45,405 bases of DNA from the NCBI RefSeq assembly GCF_001641085.1, contig NZ_LXIE01000007.1, forward strand, positions 1 to 45,405, given 5' to 3'. Shown in pieces: positions 1 through 7,707 of the stretch. Every line of letters starts with the position of its first letter. Positions within the stretch are counted from its first letter, which is position 1. The DNA comes from Aequorivita soesokkakensis. GTDB taxonomy: Bacteria; Bacteroidota; Bacteroidia; Flavobacteriales; Flavobacteriaceae. The notes beneath the pieces are model-generated. The model made no database searches. It had not been told where the DNA came from and was given only the letters and a program-made list of their open reading frames with translations. The position numbers and the translations under genes are program-made.

Positions 1-230
1 GAATAAATATTTCCCCACCAGTAATTTGTCTCGAAGGGAGTTCCTTTTAAAAAATGCAAAAATCCAGTATTTACAAAATAGGCATACCAACTAAAAAGTT
101 CGGAAAAAAAAGTAATTCCCAAAAACCAAACCAGATATAAAGTAGGTTTGGATTTATTTTTTTGGTAATAGAATATTCCTGTAACAAATGCTATTATCTC
201 AAAGAAGTTTATTAGTAATCCTGCTAGCAC
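1..230 (-). CDS. Partial membrane protein, N-terminal part only
   Basis: The reverse strand is open from 230 to the window edge. It encodes about 76 residues with two hydrophobic stretches (roughly residues 1-18 and 28-50) followed by a polar, aromatic segment. No ATG is available in frame; the GTG at 230-228 is the best start because an in-frame TAA lies a short way upstream. It begins four bases after the stop of the 116-aa gene, which suggests translational coupling in one transcript. The family is not recognised. The C-terminus lies outside the window. Confidence 0.5.
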   Translation of the reverse strand, partial: MLAGLLINFFEIIAFVTGIFYYQKNKSKPTLYLVWFLGITFFSELFSWYAYFVNTGFLHFLKGTPFETNYWWGNIY

Positions 231-234
231 CGAA

Positions 235-585
235 TCAATAGTTTGTAGGGGGAAATCCCGTAATACCTTTATTTAAAGGTTCCAAGTTATAGTTGTTTGG
301 CGATCCCGCTGTAATACCCGAAGTGGGTGCTAAAAATACGGTCGCTTTATCATTGGTAGGATTGTCATAAGCAGCAAAATAGATACGGACACCCGGCTGT
401 GCGCCCATTCCTGAGCCTGATTTTATATAATCCAAAAACTGTTGAAGCTCTGCAACGCTGAACAAAAATTCACGTGTATCCACAGAGCCCATGGCTGCTT
501 CAATATCTACAGCGCGCGTTGCTTTCCAGTTGTCCTGTAATTGTCTTGCTTCTGTTACGGAAATACAATTTGATGGTTTTGGCAT
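235..585 (-). CDS. Hypothetical 116-aa protein, divergent from the eCIS operon
   Basis: A small, soluble-looking protein with no signal peptide or membrane segment. The N-terminal half is predicted helical (residues 8-55). The C-terminal half holds a beta-like core (VRIYFAAYD at about 67-75, ATVFLAPT at about 81-88) and ends in a Pro/Gly/Asn-rich tail. I do not recognise a named domain. It is transcribed away from the contractile injection operon and shares about 240 bp of upstream DNA with it, so it may share regulation. The downstream membrane-protein gene starts four bases after its stop. It could be a regulator, an accessory protein or unrelated to the injection system. Confidence 0.7.
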   Translation of the reverse strand: MPKPSNCISVTEARQLQDNWKATRAVDIEAAMGSVDTREFLFSVAELQQFLDYIKSGSGMGAQPGVRIYFAAYDNPTNDKATVFLAPTSGITAGSPNNYNLEPLNKGITGFPPTNY

Positions 586-665
586 AATTGAAAATAATTT
601 ATTGGTTATATGTGGACGAATGTAGTAAAAACAATCAAATAAGCATTTTATCCAGCAAATAAACA

Positions 666-720
666 GGGAAAATCCCCTTTACAAAAAGGGTTTTCCCTGT
701 ATGCATGTAGGGGATTTCCC
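666..720 (+). promoter_or_regulatory. Three evenly spaced GGG-N4-CCC boxes, putative operator array
   Basis: Three palindrome-like boxes, GGGAAAATCCCC (666-677), GGGTTTTCCC (688-697) and GGGGATTTCCC (710-720), start 22-23 bp apart, about two DNA turns. The first two can also pair with each other as one hairpin (about 664-700, outer arms ACAGGGAAAA / TTTTCCCTGT). They lie between the divergent 116-aa gene and the eCIS promoter, 48-102 bp upstream of the -33 element. This looks like a binding array for an activator or repressor of the injection-system operon; the regulator is not known. Confidence 0.5.
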
Positions 721-767
721 TATTGAAAAAACAGTGAAAAACCCCTCGAAAATTCAGGTAAAAACCT

Positions 768-799
768 GTTGTACAGAAGCTTATAAACACTTAAATTTG
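768..799 (+). promoter_or_regulatory. Bacteroidota-type promoter of the eCIS operon
   Basis: GTTG at 768-771 serves as the -33 element and TAAATTTG at 792-799 matches the Bacteroidota -7 consensus TAnnTTTG exactly, with 20 bp between them. The predicted transcript start near 806 lies about 20 bases ahead of the TTG start at 827. A small inverted repeat (CAGGT/ACCTG, 755-768) abuts the -33 element. The ATG at 701 would be upstream of this promoter and therefore not in the mRNA. Confidence 0.6.
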
Positions 800-826
800 G
801 GTTTCATTCTTAAAGATTCCTCACAA

Positions 827-1420
827 TTGATCTACGAAACACTCGAAATAGTAAAGGATCAGGTTTCAAAATATTTGGAACTTAAAACCACGGACAGCAA
901 TCTGGTGGTACTGGAAAACGTGTCCAAACACGACGATCCGGACATCAACACCACGAATGACAAAGTGGTTCTTTCACTTTTAAATATTGAGGAAGAAACT
1001 GCGCTTAAAAACAATCCAAACGTAAAATTTAAAAACGGGGAAACTATCTATAAAAACCCAGCTGTAAACCTGAATATTTTTGCGCTGTTTTCATCTAACA
1101 GAAGTACTTATACCAGTTCGTTAACGGCACTTTCCTTTATAATAGAATTCTTCCAATCAAAAAAAATCTTTACCCAAACAAATACACCTTTAAACCCATC
1201 CATTCCCGCTTTGGAAAACATAAAAGAGTTTCGCTTTATAGCAGAGCTCTATACCCCAACTTTTGAGCAATTAAATTATATCTGGGGCACTTTGGGCGGA
1301 AAAGCCCTGCCCAGCGTACTTTACAAAATAAGTATTGTGAAAATTGAAAGCGACTCGCTTGTTGAAAAAGGAAAACCAATTACTGAAATTTCTGGAATCC
1401 TAAAAAATAATGCGCCATGA
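827..1420 (+). CDS. eCIS cap / tube-terminator protein, DUF4255 (Pvc16-like)
   Basis: DUF4255 proteins (Pvc16/Afp16) cap the distal end of the inner tube and sheath and set the end of polymerisation in contractile injection systems. Translation from the TTG at 827 gives about 197 aa beginning (M)IYETLEIVKDQVSKYL, the usual start of the family. The hydrophobic central segment (NLNIFALFSSN...TSLTALSFIIEFFQSK) and the late motif YTPTFEQLNYIWGTLGG also fit DUF4255. An in-frame ATG at 701 would add 42 residues, but these read through the operator and promoter region and do not resemble the family, so I prefer 827. The stop overlaps the next start (ATGA at 1417-1420). In PVC loci this gene is last; here it is first. 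Confidence 0.85.
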   Translation: MIYETLEIVKDQVSKYLELKTTDSNLVVLENVSKHDDPDINTTNDKVVLSLLNIEEETALKNNPNVKFKNGETIYKNPAVNLNIFALFSSNRSTYTSSLTALSFIIEFFQSKKIFTQTNTPLNPSIPALENIKEFRFIAELYTPTFEQLNYIWGTLGGKALPSVLYKISIVKIESDSLVEKGKPITEISGILKNNAP

Positions 1421-2292
1421 GTTTTATTGCCACATATAAAATTCTGTTTGGTATAAATTTGTACCACCACTATTTTTTGGATGATGGCAGTATAGCTTTT
1501 GATACGAATGCTTCTTTAAAGGAAGTGCAACTCAACAAATACAATTTTGGGGATTTTTGTGAAATAGTCCCTTCCGAAGAAACACAGGAAATTTTTAAAG
1601 GCAACAAGCTCGTTTTTAAAACCACTCCCAGTGGGTTCACTATGTATGCTAAGGCGGAAGAAACTGCCCCCAATTCGGGAACTTATAAACCTTTTGTAAA
1701 CCTTCCGCAAACAACAGTTTTCAATTTTTTGATTTATGTAAAAGATTCACTTTTTGAAAATTATTCAACTGTAAATTCAAAACCGTCCATCCCTTATTAT
1801 TTTTCCAATAAAAAACCAGTTTCCGAAGGAGTTTCCTTCAAATACATAGATTTGGAAACCACTACCCTGCCCATTGAAAATTTCAGCATAAACCAAACAA
1901 GTTATGATGAAATAGCAAAAAATCTTTCCACAAAAGAAAAGGTTGGGCTTTTCGGAATTATTTCCTTGGAAATGGCGGGCGATGATACAATTCCCTTTGA
2001 CGGCAACCCTCGAAATATTTTGAACGCAAACGGAACAATTCCCGACTTCCCAAAAAACTTCAAACTTCAATTAAAAAACCGAAGCACCATCTGGAACTAC
2101 CGCGATGCTTCAACCAATACTCTCCTCCACTCCACAGATCCCACAACACTCCCGCTGGCCAAAAACGGCATTATAGGTTACAGTTTCAACGGCCAAGAAA
2201 GACCTTCCGCATTCCCATCCCGACTCATATTTGAAAAGGACGGGGGCGGAAATATCATAAAAACCATTTCAGAAATATTTATTAACCAATAA
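1417..2292 (+). CDS. Unknown 291-aa eCIS-associated protein
   Basis: No signal peptide, membrane segment or named motif is visible. The protein is rich in aromatic residues and beta-prone segments and starts with MSFIATYKILFGINLYHHYF. It overlaps the cap gene by four bases (ATGA) and ends eight bases before the sheath gene, so it is co-translated with structural components. PVC-type loci have no counterpart between cap and sheath that I can name. Structural roles such as a cap-associated, sheath-end or baseplate protein are plausible, but this rests only on position. Confidence 0.7.
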   Translation: MSFIATYKILFGINLYHHYFLDDGSIAFDTNASLKEVQLNKYNFGDFCEIVPSEETQEIFKGNKLVFKTTPSGFTMYAKAEETAPNSGTYKPFVNLPQTTVFNFLIYVKDSLFENYSTVNSKPSIPYYFSNKKPVSEGVSFKYIDLETTTLPIENFSINQTSYDEIAKNLSTKEKVGLFGIISLEMAGDDTIPFDGNPRNILNANGTIPDFPKNFKLQLKNRSTIWNYRDASTNTLLHSTDPTTLPLAKNGIIGYSFNGQERPSAFPSRLIFEKDGGGNIIKTISEIFINQ

Positions 2293-2300
2293 CAAAAACT

Positions 2301-3725
2301 ATGGCAACTACGTACAAAACACCCGGGGTCTATGTGGAGGAAATATCGAAGTTTCCGCCATCTGTGGCCCAAGTGGAAACAGCAATCCCAGCCTTTATAG
2401 GCTACACACAAATTAGTGATACTACAGTTCGCAACAAACCGAAACGTATTGTTTCGCTACTGGAATATGAAACCTATTTTGGAAAAGCACAAAACGAGGC
2501 AAATATTGCTGTAACTATCAATGACACTATAAACAATGGACCGCCAATTCAGCTTTTGAGTCAAAAGTTCAGCGTTGCGGTTGGTGCTACAAGTCCCTAT
2601 GTAATGTATTATGCCATGAGGATGTATTTTGACAATGGTGGTGGGCCCTGCTATATAAATTCAGTTGGCGATTATACGAGTGGAGCAGTAAATCAGCCTT
2701 TGCTCGCGGCGGGTTTGGATGAGTTTGAAAAATTTGACGAACCCACACTTTACGTATTTCCGGATGCAATGGCTGTTTCAACAGCGGCAAGTTATTATTC
2801 GCTTATAAACAGGGCATTGATGCAATCACAAAAATTGAAAGACCGCTTTGTTATTATTGATGCTTTCGCAAATAGTAGTGATAACATTCGCAATACTGCC
2901 TCATTGGGCAATGGTGTTGACTTATTGAAATACGGTGCCGCCTATCATCCATTCCTGAAAACAGTTTACAGCTATGCTTATGACGATGCCGATATAACAC
3001 TAGCGCATAATGTTACTGATGAAACCAATACCACCACAACTGGAGCCTACGATGGAAAAGCTTTGAGCGAACTTGCTGACAGCGGTGATACGGATTTTAA
3101 TTTGATTTTATACAATAAAATCAAGTCCGAATTGGAGCAGCAATATGTCACACTTCCTCCAAGCAGTGCAATGGCCGGAATTTATGCACGAGTAGACAGC
3201 AATCGGGGCGTTTGGAAAGCACCCGCCAATGAATCAGTAAGTGCTTGTGTGGAACCTTCCATAAAAATAACACATGAAGCGCAGCAGGATTTAAACATAC
3301 ATACTACCGGAAAATCCATTAACGCCATTCGTTCCTTTACAGAGAAAGGTATTTTGGTTTGGGGTTCGCGTACACTCGCTGGAAATGACAACGAATGGAA
3401 GTACGTTCCTGTCCGTCGTTTCTTCAATATGGTTGAAGAATCTGTTGAAAAAGCAACTGCGCAATTCGTTTTTGAACCTAATGATGCCAATACGTGGGTG
3501 AAAGTACGTGCTATGATAGAAAACTTCTTAATTCTTCAATGGAGAGCAGGCGCGTTAGCTGGAGCCAAACCCGAGCAAGCATTTTATGTGCGCGTAGGTT
3601 TAGGCGAAACAATGACGGCTGACGATATTCTCAACGGAATTATGAATATCGAAATAGGAATGGCAGCAGTACGTCCAGCAGAATTCATCGTTTTGAAATT
3701 CTCACACAAAATGCAGGAAGCATAA
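2301..3725 (+). CDS. Contractile sheath protein (phage tail sheath family)
   Basis: Forms the outer contractile sheath around the inner tube. The N-terminus KTPGVYVEEISKFPP is the classic tail-sheath start, forming the linker that joins neighbouring subunits. The C-terminal third carries the conserved sheath domain: GILVWGSRTLAG, then VPVRRFFNMVEESVEKA, FVFEPNDANTWVKVRAMIENFL, and a final beta strand MAAVRPAEFIVLKFSHKM. At 474 aa it is of ordinary eCIS sheath size. It is the only sheath gene here, whereas PVC and Afp carry three paralogues; MAC-like systems manage with one. A 95-bp spacer separates it from the tube genes. Confidence 0.95.
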   Translation: MATTYKTPGVYVEEISKFPPSVAQVETAIPAFIGYTQISDTTVRNKPKRIVSLLEYETYFGKAQNEANIAVTINDTINNGPPIQLLSQKFSVAVGATSPYVMYYAMRMYFDNGGGPCYINSVGDYTSGAVNQPLLAAGLDEFEKFDEPTLYVFPDAMAVSTAASYYSLINRALMQSQKLKDRFVIIDAFANSSDNIRNTASLGNGVDLLKYGAAYHPFLKTVYSYAYDDADITLAHNVTDETNTTTTGAYDGKALSELADSGDTDFNLILYNKIKSELEQQYVTLPPSSAMAGIYARVDSNRGVWKAPANESVSACVEPSIKITHEAQQDLNIHTTGKSINAIRSFTEKGILVWGSRTLAGNDNEWKYVPVRRFFNMVEESVEKATAQFVFEPNDANTWVKVRAMIENFLILQWRAGALAGAKPEQAFYVRVGLGETMTADDILNGIMNIEIGMAAVRPAEFIVLKFSHKMQEA

Positions 3726-3735
3726 ATTTAGTTAG

Positions 3736-3759
3736 CAGTATTCAGTGGCAGTTTGCAGT
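3736..3759. repeat. CAGT-rich degenerate intergenic repeat
   Basis: Four copies of CAGT lie at 3736, 3743, 3749 and 3756, at 6-7 bp steps, in the spacer between sheath and tube genes. They are followed by A/T-rich TTTAAC repeats (3782-3810) directly ahead of the tube start. From memory, similar GCAGT/TTCAGT strings occur between genes in other flavobacteria, so this may be a decayed dispersed repeat. No promoter of the TAnnTTTG type is evident in the spacer. Confidence 0.4.
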
Positions 3760-3820
3760 GATTTATGAGCAGCCCAAATACTTTTAACATATAACTTTTA
3801 ACCTTTAACTTTTTTCAAAG

Positions 3821-4258
3821 ATGACAAACACATATCCATTAGTAAAGTTTCATTTCTCAGTGGACTGGGGAGGAACAAACATAGGTTTTACCGAAGTCAG
3901 CGGACTGGATGTAGAAACCGAAATGATCGAGTACAGACATGGTGCAAGTCCGGAATACAGCAAAATCAAGATGCCGGGGATGCAGAAATACAGCAATATC
4001 ACCTTAAAACGTGGTTCGTTTGCAAACGACAACGAGTTTTATAAATGGTGGAACACCGTAAGTTTAAATACTATAGAACGCCGGGATATTACCATTTCAT
4101 TGTTGAACGAGGAGCATGCGCCCGTAATAGTTTGGAAAGTTAAAAACGCTTTTCCGCTAAAAGTGCAATCCACAGATCTTAAAGGCGATGGCAATGAAAC
4201 TGCAATTGAATCTTTGGAAATTGCACACGAAGGTCTAACAATCCAAAACGGAGATTAA
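3821..4258 (+). CDS. Inner tube protein 1 (T4 gp19-like / Pvc1-like)
   Basis: A Hcp/gp19-fold subunit that stacks as hexameric rings to form the inner tube. The family hallmarks are present: VKFHFSVDWGG at the N-terminus, FTEVSGLDVETEMIEYRHG (the FxEVSGL motif), the central KMPGMQKYSNITLKRG, and late EIAHEGLTIQNGD. Its 145-aa length is standard. The spacer ahead of it is A/T-rich with no Shine-Dalgarno. Its TAA overlaps the ATG of the second tube gene by one base, so the two are probably translated together. As the first of the pair it is probably the bulk tube component, as Pvc1 and Afp1 are. Confidence 0.93.
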   Translation: MTNTYPLVKFHFSVDWGGTNIGFTEVSGLDVETEMIEYRHGASPEYSKIKMPGMQKYSNITLKRGSFANDNEFYKWWNTVSLNTIERRDITISLLNEEHAPVIVWKVKNAFPLKVQSTDLKGDGNETAIESLEIAHEGLTIQNGD

Positions 4259-4698
4259 TGGCGACAGCATATCCTCCTGTAAGTTTTCATTTTAAAGTGG
4301 AATTTAACGGAATTTCCGCTCAGGAAAAAGACGTTCAGTTTCAATCAGTATCGGGACTTTCAGTAGATATCGAAACCGAGGAATTTGCTGAGGGGGGCGA
4401 AAACAGGTTCAAACATAAATTTCCTGTGAGGTCGAAATATCCAAATCTCGTTTTAAAACGAGGGATGGTAACCGATTCCGAACTCATAAAATGGTGCCGA
4501 AATGCCATTGAAAGTTTTCAGTTCGAACCAGTAGATCTCACAGTAAAATTGCTAAACGAAAAGCATGAACCCCTTGTTACATGGAACGTGGTGCATGTTT
4601 ATCCAGTAAAGTGGAGTGTTGATGATTTCAATGCCGAAGAGAGCAAAATTACTATTGAAACCATAGAATTAGCCTATAACTATTTTACACTCGTATAA
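4258..4698 (+). CDS. Inner tube protein 2 (T4 gp19-like / Pvc5-like)
   Basis: Paralogue of the preceding tube subunit. It keeps the gp19 pattern: PVSFHFKVEF, FQSVSGLSVDIETEEFAEGG, KFPVRSKYPNLVLKRG, and a closing IETIELAYNYFTLV. The two are clearly diverged in sequence. In PVC and Afp the second tube-like protein forms the first ring, joining the hub to the growing tube, and position next to the hub genes supports that here. The stop is followed within two bases by the start of the 53-aa gene. The assignment to a base ring rather than the shaft is inference from order. Confidence 0.92.
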   Translation: MATAYPPVSFHFKVEFNGISAQEKDVQFQSVSGLSVDIETEEFAEGGENRFKHKFPVRSKYPNLVLKRGMVTDSELIKWCRNAIESFQFEPVDLTVKLLNEKHEPLVTWNVVHVYPVKWSVDDFNAEESKITIETIELAYNYFTLV

Positions 4699-4699
4699 A

Positions 4700-4861
4700 A
4701 TGCCTATCGAAATTAAAGAGCTCCACATAAAAATAAATGTGAACGGTGATGAACAAACCAATGCCTCTCCAAACAAACAATCAGGAGGCAAAGCAGAAGC
4801 TGTAATAAAAGCTGCTGTTGAAGAAGTTATGCGAATTGAATCACGAAAAAAAGAACGGTAA
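4700..4861 (+). CDS. Small eCIS protein, DUF5908-like (Pvc6 position)
   Basis: A 53-aa frame starts at the ATG at 4700 and ends with TAA overlapping the next ATG by one base (4861). It begins MPIEIKELHIKINVN, the typical DUF5908 opening, has a polar Gly/Asn/Ser linker, and ends in an amphipathic, basic helix (EAVIKAAVEEVMRIESRKK). Proteins of this type lie between the tube and LysM genes in many eCIS loci. The function is unknown; a baseplate or tube adaptor role is plausible from position. Tight coupling on both sides supports it as a real gene. Confidence 0.8.
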   Translation: MPIEIKELHIKINVNGDEQTNASPNKQSGGKAEAVIKAAVEEVMRIESRKKER

Positions 4862-5547
4862 TGAAAGGGGAACTTACAAAGTTGAAAATAATAGCCTATC
4901 GCGATAACAAGTTTACACGAATTGTGGGTGATGGTATATTTTCATCATTATTGAACCCAGAAAAATATGCTTTCAAATACAAGGTGGAGTATACCGAATC
5001 GCAGGGCCAAGGCACTAGCACATCACAGCCAAAATACGTTCGTTCCGTTCCAGAGGATTTAAACTTGGAGTTTCTTTTTGACAGAACAGGTATAATCAAA
5101 GGCCACAGCAATGATCTAGGAGTGGGAATCGTGGCCGATATTGAACGATTCAAAAGAATTGTTTTCGATTACAATGGCGACGAACACAAACCAAATTATT
5201 TAATGATTGGATGGGGTACACTTCTTTTTAAAGGAATTTTGGCCGAAATGACCATTGAATACAAGCTTTTTTCTCCCGAAGGAGTTCCATTGCGCGCCGT
5301 AGTAAAAGCCAGCTTTAAAGGAATTGTTGAAGATTTATTGCGTTTGGCCAAGGAAAATAATAATTCTCCAGATTTAACACACGTGCGGATTGTGAAGGAG
5401 GGCGATACATTGCCTTTGATGACGTTCAGAATTTATGGCGATTCAAAATATTATTTACAGGTTGCCGCAGCGAATAATTTAACAAATTTCAGAAGATTGC
5501 AGGCCGGACAACATATCAAATTTCCACCCATAGAAAAAGTTTCATAA
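4861..5547 (+). CDS. LysM-domain hub / tube-baseplate adaptor (Pvc7-like)
   Basis: 228 aa. Residues 1 to about 165 are a tube-like adaptor domain (ERFKRIVFDYNGDEHKPNYLMIGWG, then YKLFSPEGVPLRAVVKASFKG). Residues about 173-225 form a LysM module, with VKEGDTLPLMTFRIYGDSKYY and a closing LQAGQHIKFPPI. LysM here joins the spike to the tube inside the baseplate and does not bind peptidoglycan, as in phage gp53-like and Afp7/Pvc7 proteins. The gene starts on the stop codon of the 53-aa gene and ends one base before the spike gene, matching the Pvc6-7-8 order. Confidence 0.9.
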   Translation: MKGELTKLKIIAYRDNKFTRIVGDGIFSSLLNPEKYAFKYKVEYTESQGQGTSTSQPKYVRSVPEDLNLEFLFDRTGIIKGHSNDLGVGIVADIERFKRIVFDYNGDEHKPNYLMIGWGTLLFKGILAEMTIEYKLFSPEGVPLRAVVKASFKGIVEDLLRLAKENNNSPDLTHVRIVKEGDTLPLMTFRIYGDSKYYLQVAAANNLTNFRRLQAGQHIKFPPIEKVS

Positions 5548-5548
5548 T

Positions 5549-7294
5549 ATGCCCAATAGTAGAATCATAGAAACACAGCAAAGTGCAGATTTAGTGACCT
5601 TCAAAATATTGATTGACGGCAGTGAAATTTCCGCTGCATATCAAGTGAAGAACATTTCTGTAGAAAAGGAAATAAACCGTATTCCCTTTGCTCAGATTGT
5701 ATTTATTGATGGTGAAGCAGCTTCGCAGGATTTTAAATTAAGCAATGAGGACATTCTTATTCCAGGGAAAAAAATTGAAATTAAAGCAGGATATCATAGC
5801 GATGATGAAACAATTTTCAAAGGAATCATTATAAAACACAGTCTTAAAATTCGGGAAAACAATTCAGTTTTAATTGTAGAATGCAGGGATGAAGCCGTGA
5901 AAATGACCATTGGCAGAAAAAGTAATTTTTACTACGAAAGCAAGGATAGCGATATTATTGAAGAACTAATTGGGAAATATTCTCTCGAAAATGAGATAGA
6001 ATCTACATCATTTATAAACAAAGAAATGGTGCAATATCGCGCTTCCGATTGGGATTTTATAATGATGCGTGCTCAGTTGAACGGACAAATCTGTACCGTT
6101 GATGACGGAAAAATAAAAATTTCCAAACCAGATCTTTCCCAAGCCGAAATAGAAACTGTTGCTTTCGGTTCTACTTTATTGGATTTTGACGCCGAAATGG
6201 ATGCCCGAAATCAATTTAACTCAATTACTGCTTACGGTTGGAATCCCTCGGAACAGGAAATTATTGACGCTGAAGCCAATGATCCCGGAATTTCCCTTAA
6301 CGGAAATATTTCAGTTTCAGATTTAGCTGAAGTAATAAATCTCGAAAATCTAGAATTAAAACACGGCGGCAATTACAATTCAACACAATTACAAAATTGG
6401 AGTGATGCAAAAAATCTTTTTCAGCAGCTTTCAAAAACTCGCGGAAGGGTAAAATTTCAAGGAATTCCGATAGTAAAACCCGGAACCATGCTGAAGTTGC
6501 AAGGCGTTGGAGATCGTTTTAATGGAAAAATATTTATCAGCTCCGTACGCCATGAAATTGTTAATGGAAATTGGACCGTTGACGCTGAATTTGGAATGAA
6601 CCCAAAATGGTTCAGCGAAACCTATGATATTTCAGAATTGCCTGCTGCTGGTATTATTCCAGCAGTTAGTGGTTTGCAAGTTGGGGTTGTTTCACAATTG
6701 GAATCAGACCCAGATGGCGAGGATAGAATTTTGGTAAAAATACCCATCATCAACAATGACGAACAAGGCATTTGGACACGAATTGCAACTTTAGATGCCG
6801 GTGATAATCGTGGTTCTTTCTTCTTACCGGAAATTGGCGATGAAGTAATAGTTGGTTTTATTAATGACGATCCAAACCATGCCATAATTCTCGGAATGCT
6901 TCACAGCAGCGCAAAACCTGCTCCATTGACAGCTTCCGACGACAATCACGAAAAAGGATTTGTAACCCGAAGCGAAATGAAATTGATTTTCAACGATGAG
7001 AAAAAATCAATCATTATTGAAACTCCGGGCGGTAAAAAAGTAACCATCGATGAAGATGCGGGAGTTATAAAAATTGAGGATGACAATAGAAATATAATAA
7101 CAATGGATAACGCCGGAATTGCAATGGAAAGTGGAAAGGATTTCAGCATAAAAGCAACAGGCGATTGCAACATTGAAGCGATGAACATAAATGTAAAAGC
7201 CAATGCCCAGTTTAAAGCCGAAGGCAGTGCCGGCGCGGAAGTTTCAACCAGCGCCATTGCCGTTTTGAAAGGTTCTTTGGTTCAAATAAATTAA
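5549..7294 (+). CDS. VgrG-like spike protein (Pvc8-like)
   Basis: 581-aa central spike that trimerises at the tip of the tube. Residues 1 to about 375 make the gp27/phage late-control-D-like hub (KVEKEINR-type start seen as NISVEKEINRIPFAQIVFIDG). Residues about 380-457 are the gp5 OB-fold, with DPDGEDRILVKIP, GDNRGSFFLPEIGDEVIVGF and DDPNHAIILGMLH. Residues about 475-581 form a repetitive beta-helix needle (KSIIIETPGGKKVTI, IKIEDDNRNIITMDNAGI). No extra C-terminal enzymatic domain is fused, so the spike is not itself an effector. The PAAR gene that follows should supply its sharpened tip. Confidence 0.94.
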   Translation: MPNSRIIETQQSADLVTFKILIDGSEISAAYQVKNISVEKEINRIPFAQIVFIDGEAASQDFKLSNEDILIPGKKIEIKAGYHSDDETIFKGIIIKHSLKIRENNSVLIVECRDEAVKMTIGRKSNFYYESKDSDIIEELIGKYSLENEIESTSFINKEMVQYRASDWDFIMMRAQLNGQICTVDDGKIKISKPDLSQAEIETVAFGSTLLDFDAEMDARNQFNSITAYGWNPSEQEIIDAEANDPGISLNGNISVSDLAEVINLENLELKHGGNYNSTQLQNWSDAKNLFQQLSKTRGRVKFQGIPIVKPGTMLKLQGVGDRFNGKIFISSVRHEIVNGNWTVDAEFGMNPKWFSETYDISELPAAGIIPAVSGLQVGVVSQLESDPDGEDRILVKIPIINNDEQGIWTRIATLDAGDNRGSFFLPEIGDEVIVGFINDDPNHAIILGMLHSSAKPAPLTASDDNHEKGFVTRSEMKLIFNDEKKSIIIETPGGKKVTIDEDAGVIKIEDDNRNIITMDNAGIAMESGKDFSIKATGDCNIEAMNINVKANAQFKAEGSAGAEVSTSAIAVLKGSLVQIN

Positions 7295-7333
7295 AAAACT
7301 ATCAACTAACAACCATAAATAATCAACCAAATT

Positions 7334-7627
7334 ATGCCTCCAGCAGCCAGAATAAACGATATGCACATTTGCCCGGTGACAAACCCAAACGGAAGTCCCC
7401 ATGTGGGTGGGCCAATATTGCCGGCAGGAGAACCAACAGTTTTAATTGGCGGAATGCCCGCAGCAAGAGTTGGAGATATGGCGACGTGCGCAGGACCACC
7501 GGATTCAATTATTATGGGCTCTTCATCGGTTTTGATTGGCGGAATGCCAGCAGCAAGGTTGGGAGATAGCACGGCACACGGCGGAAGTATTGTTTTGGGA
7601 GAATTTACGGTTTTGATTGGTGGGTAA
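7334..7627 (+). CDS. PAAR-domain spike tip protein (Pvc10-like role)
   Basis: 97-aa PAAR protein forming the conical tip that sits on the VgrG-like trimer. Three repeats are visible: PAAR at residues 3-6, 42-45 and 72-75, each associated with a VLIGG strand (36-40, 66-70, 93-97). Candidate metal ligands at the apex are H11, C13, H23, C52 and H82. No toxin domain is attached. Compared with the PVC locus, this gene comes before the gp25-like gene instead of after it. Confidence 0.93.
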   Translation: MPPAARINDMHICPVTNPNGSPHVGGPILPAGEPTVLIGGMPAARVGDMATCAGPPDSIIMGSSSVLIGGMPAARLGDSTAHGGSIVLGEFTVLIGG

Positions 7628-7656
7628 AGCACTTCTACTGCGCTCAGTGTGACAAG
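7628..7656. repeat. Possible dispersed intergenic repeat
   Basis: The 80-bp spacer between the PAAR and gp25 genes begins with a string containing ACTGCGCTCAGTGTGACA. I recall very similar strings (CTTCGACT.CGCTCAG.GTGACA) scattered between genes in other Bacteroidota, so this may be a diverged copy. The rest of the spacer is A-rich, with no clear promoter or hairpin. Confidence 0.3.
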
Positions 7657-7707
7657 TGTTGGATGACGGATGATGAAAATAAATAATAGAAATAGAAAAT
7701 AATTAAT

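Noticed and set aside
701-826. N-terminal coding extension of the cap protein
   Set aside because: The stretch contains inverted repeats and a TAnnTTTG promoter, and its translation does not resemble the DUF4255 start.
2301-7627. Type VI secretion system (VgrG, PAAR, tube, sheath)
   Set aside because: One phage-type sheath protein instead of a TssB/TssC pair, and no ClpV, TssJ, TssL or TssM in the cluster.
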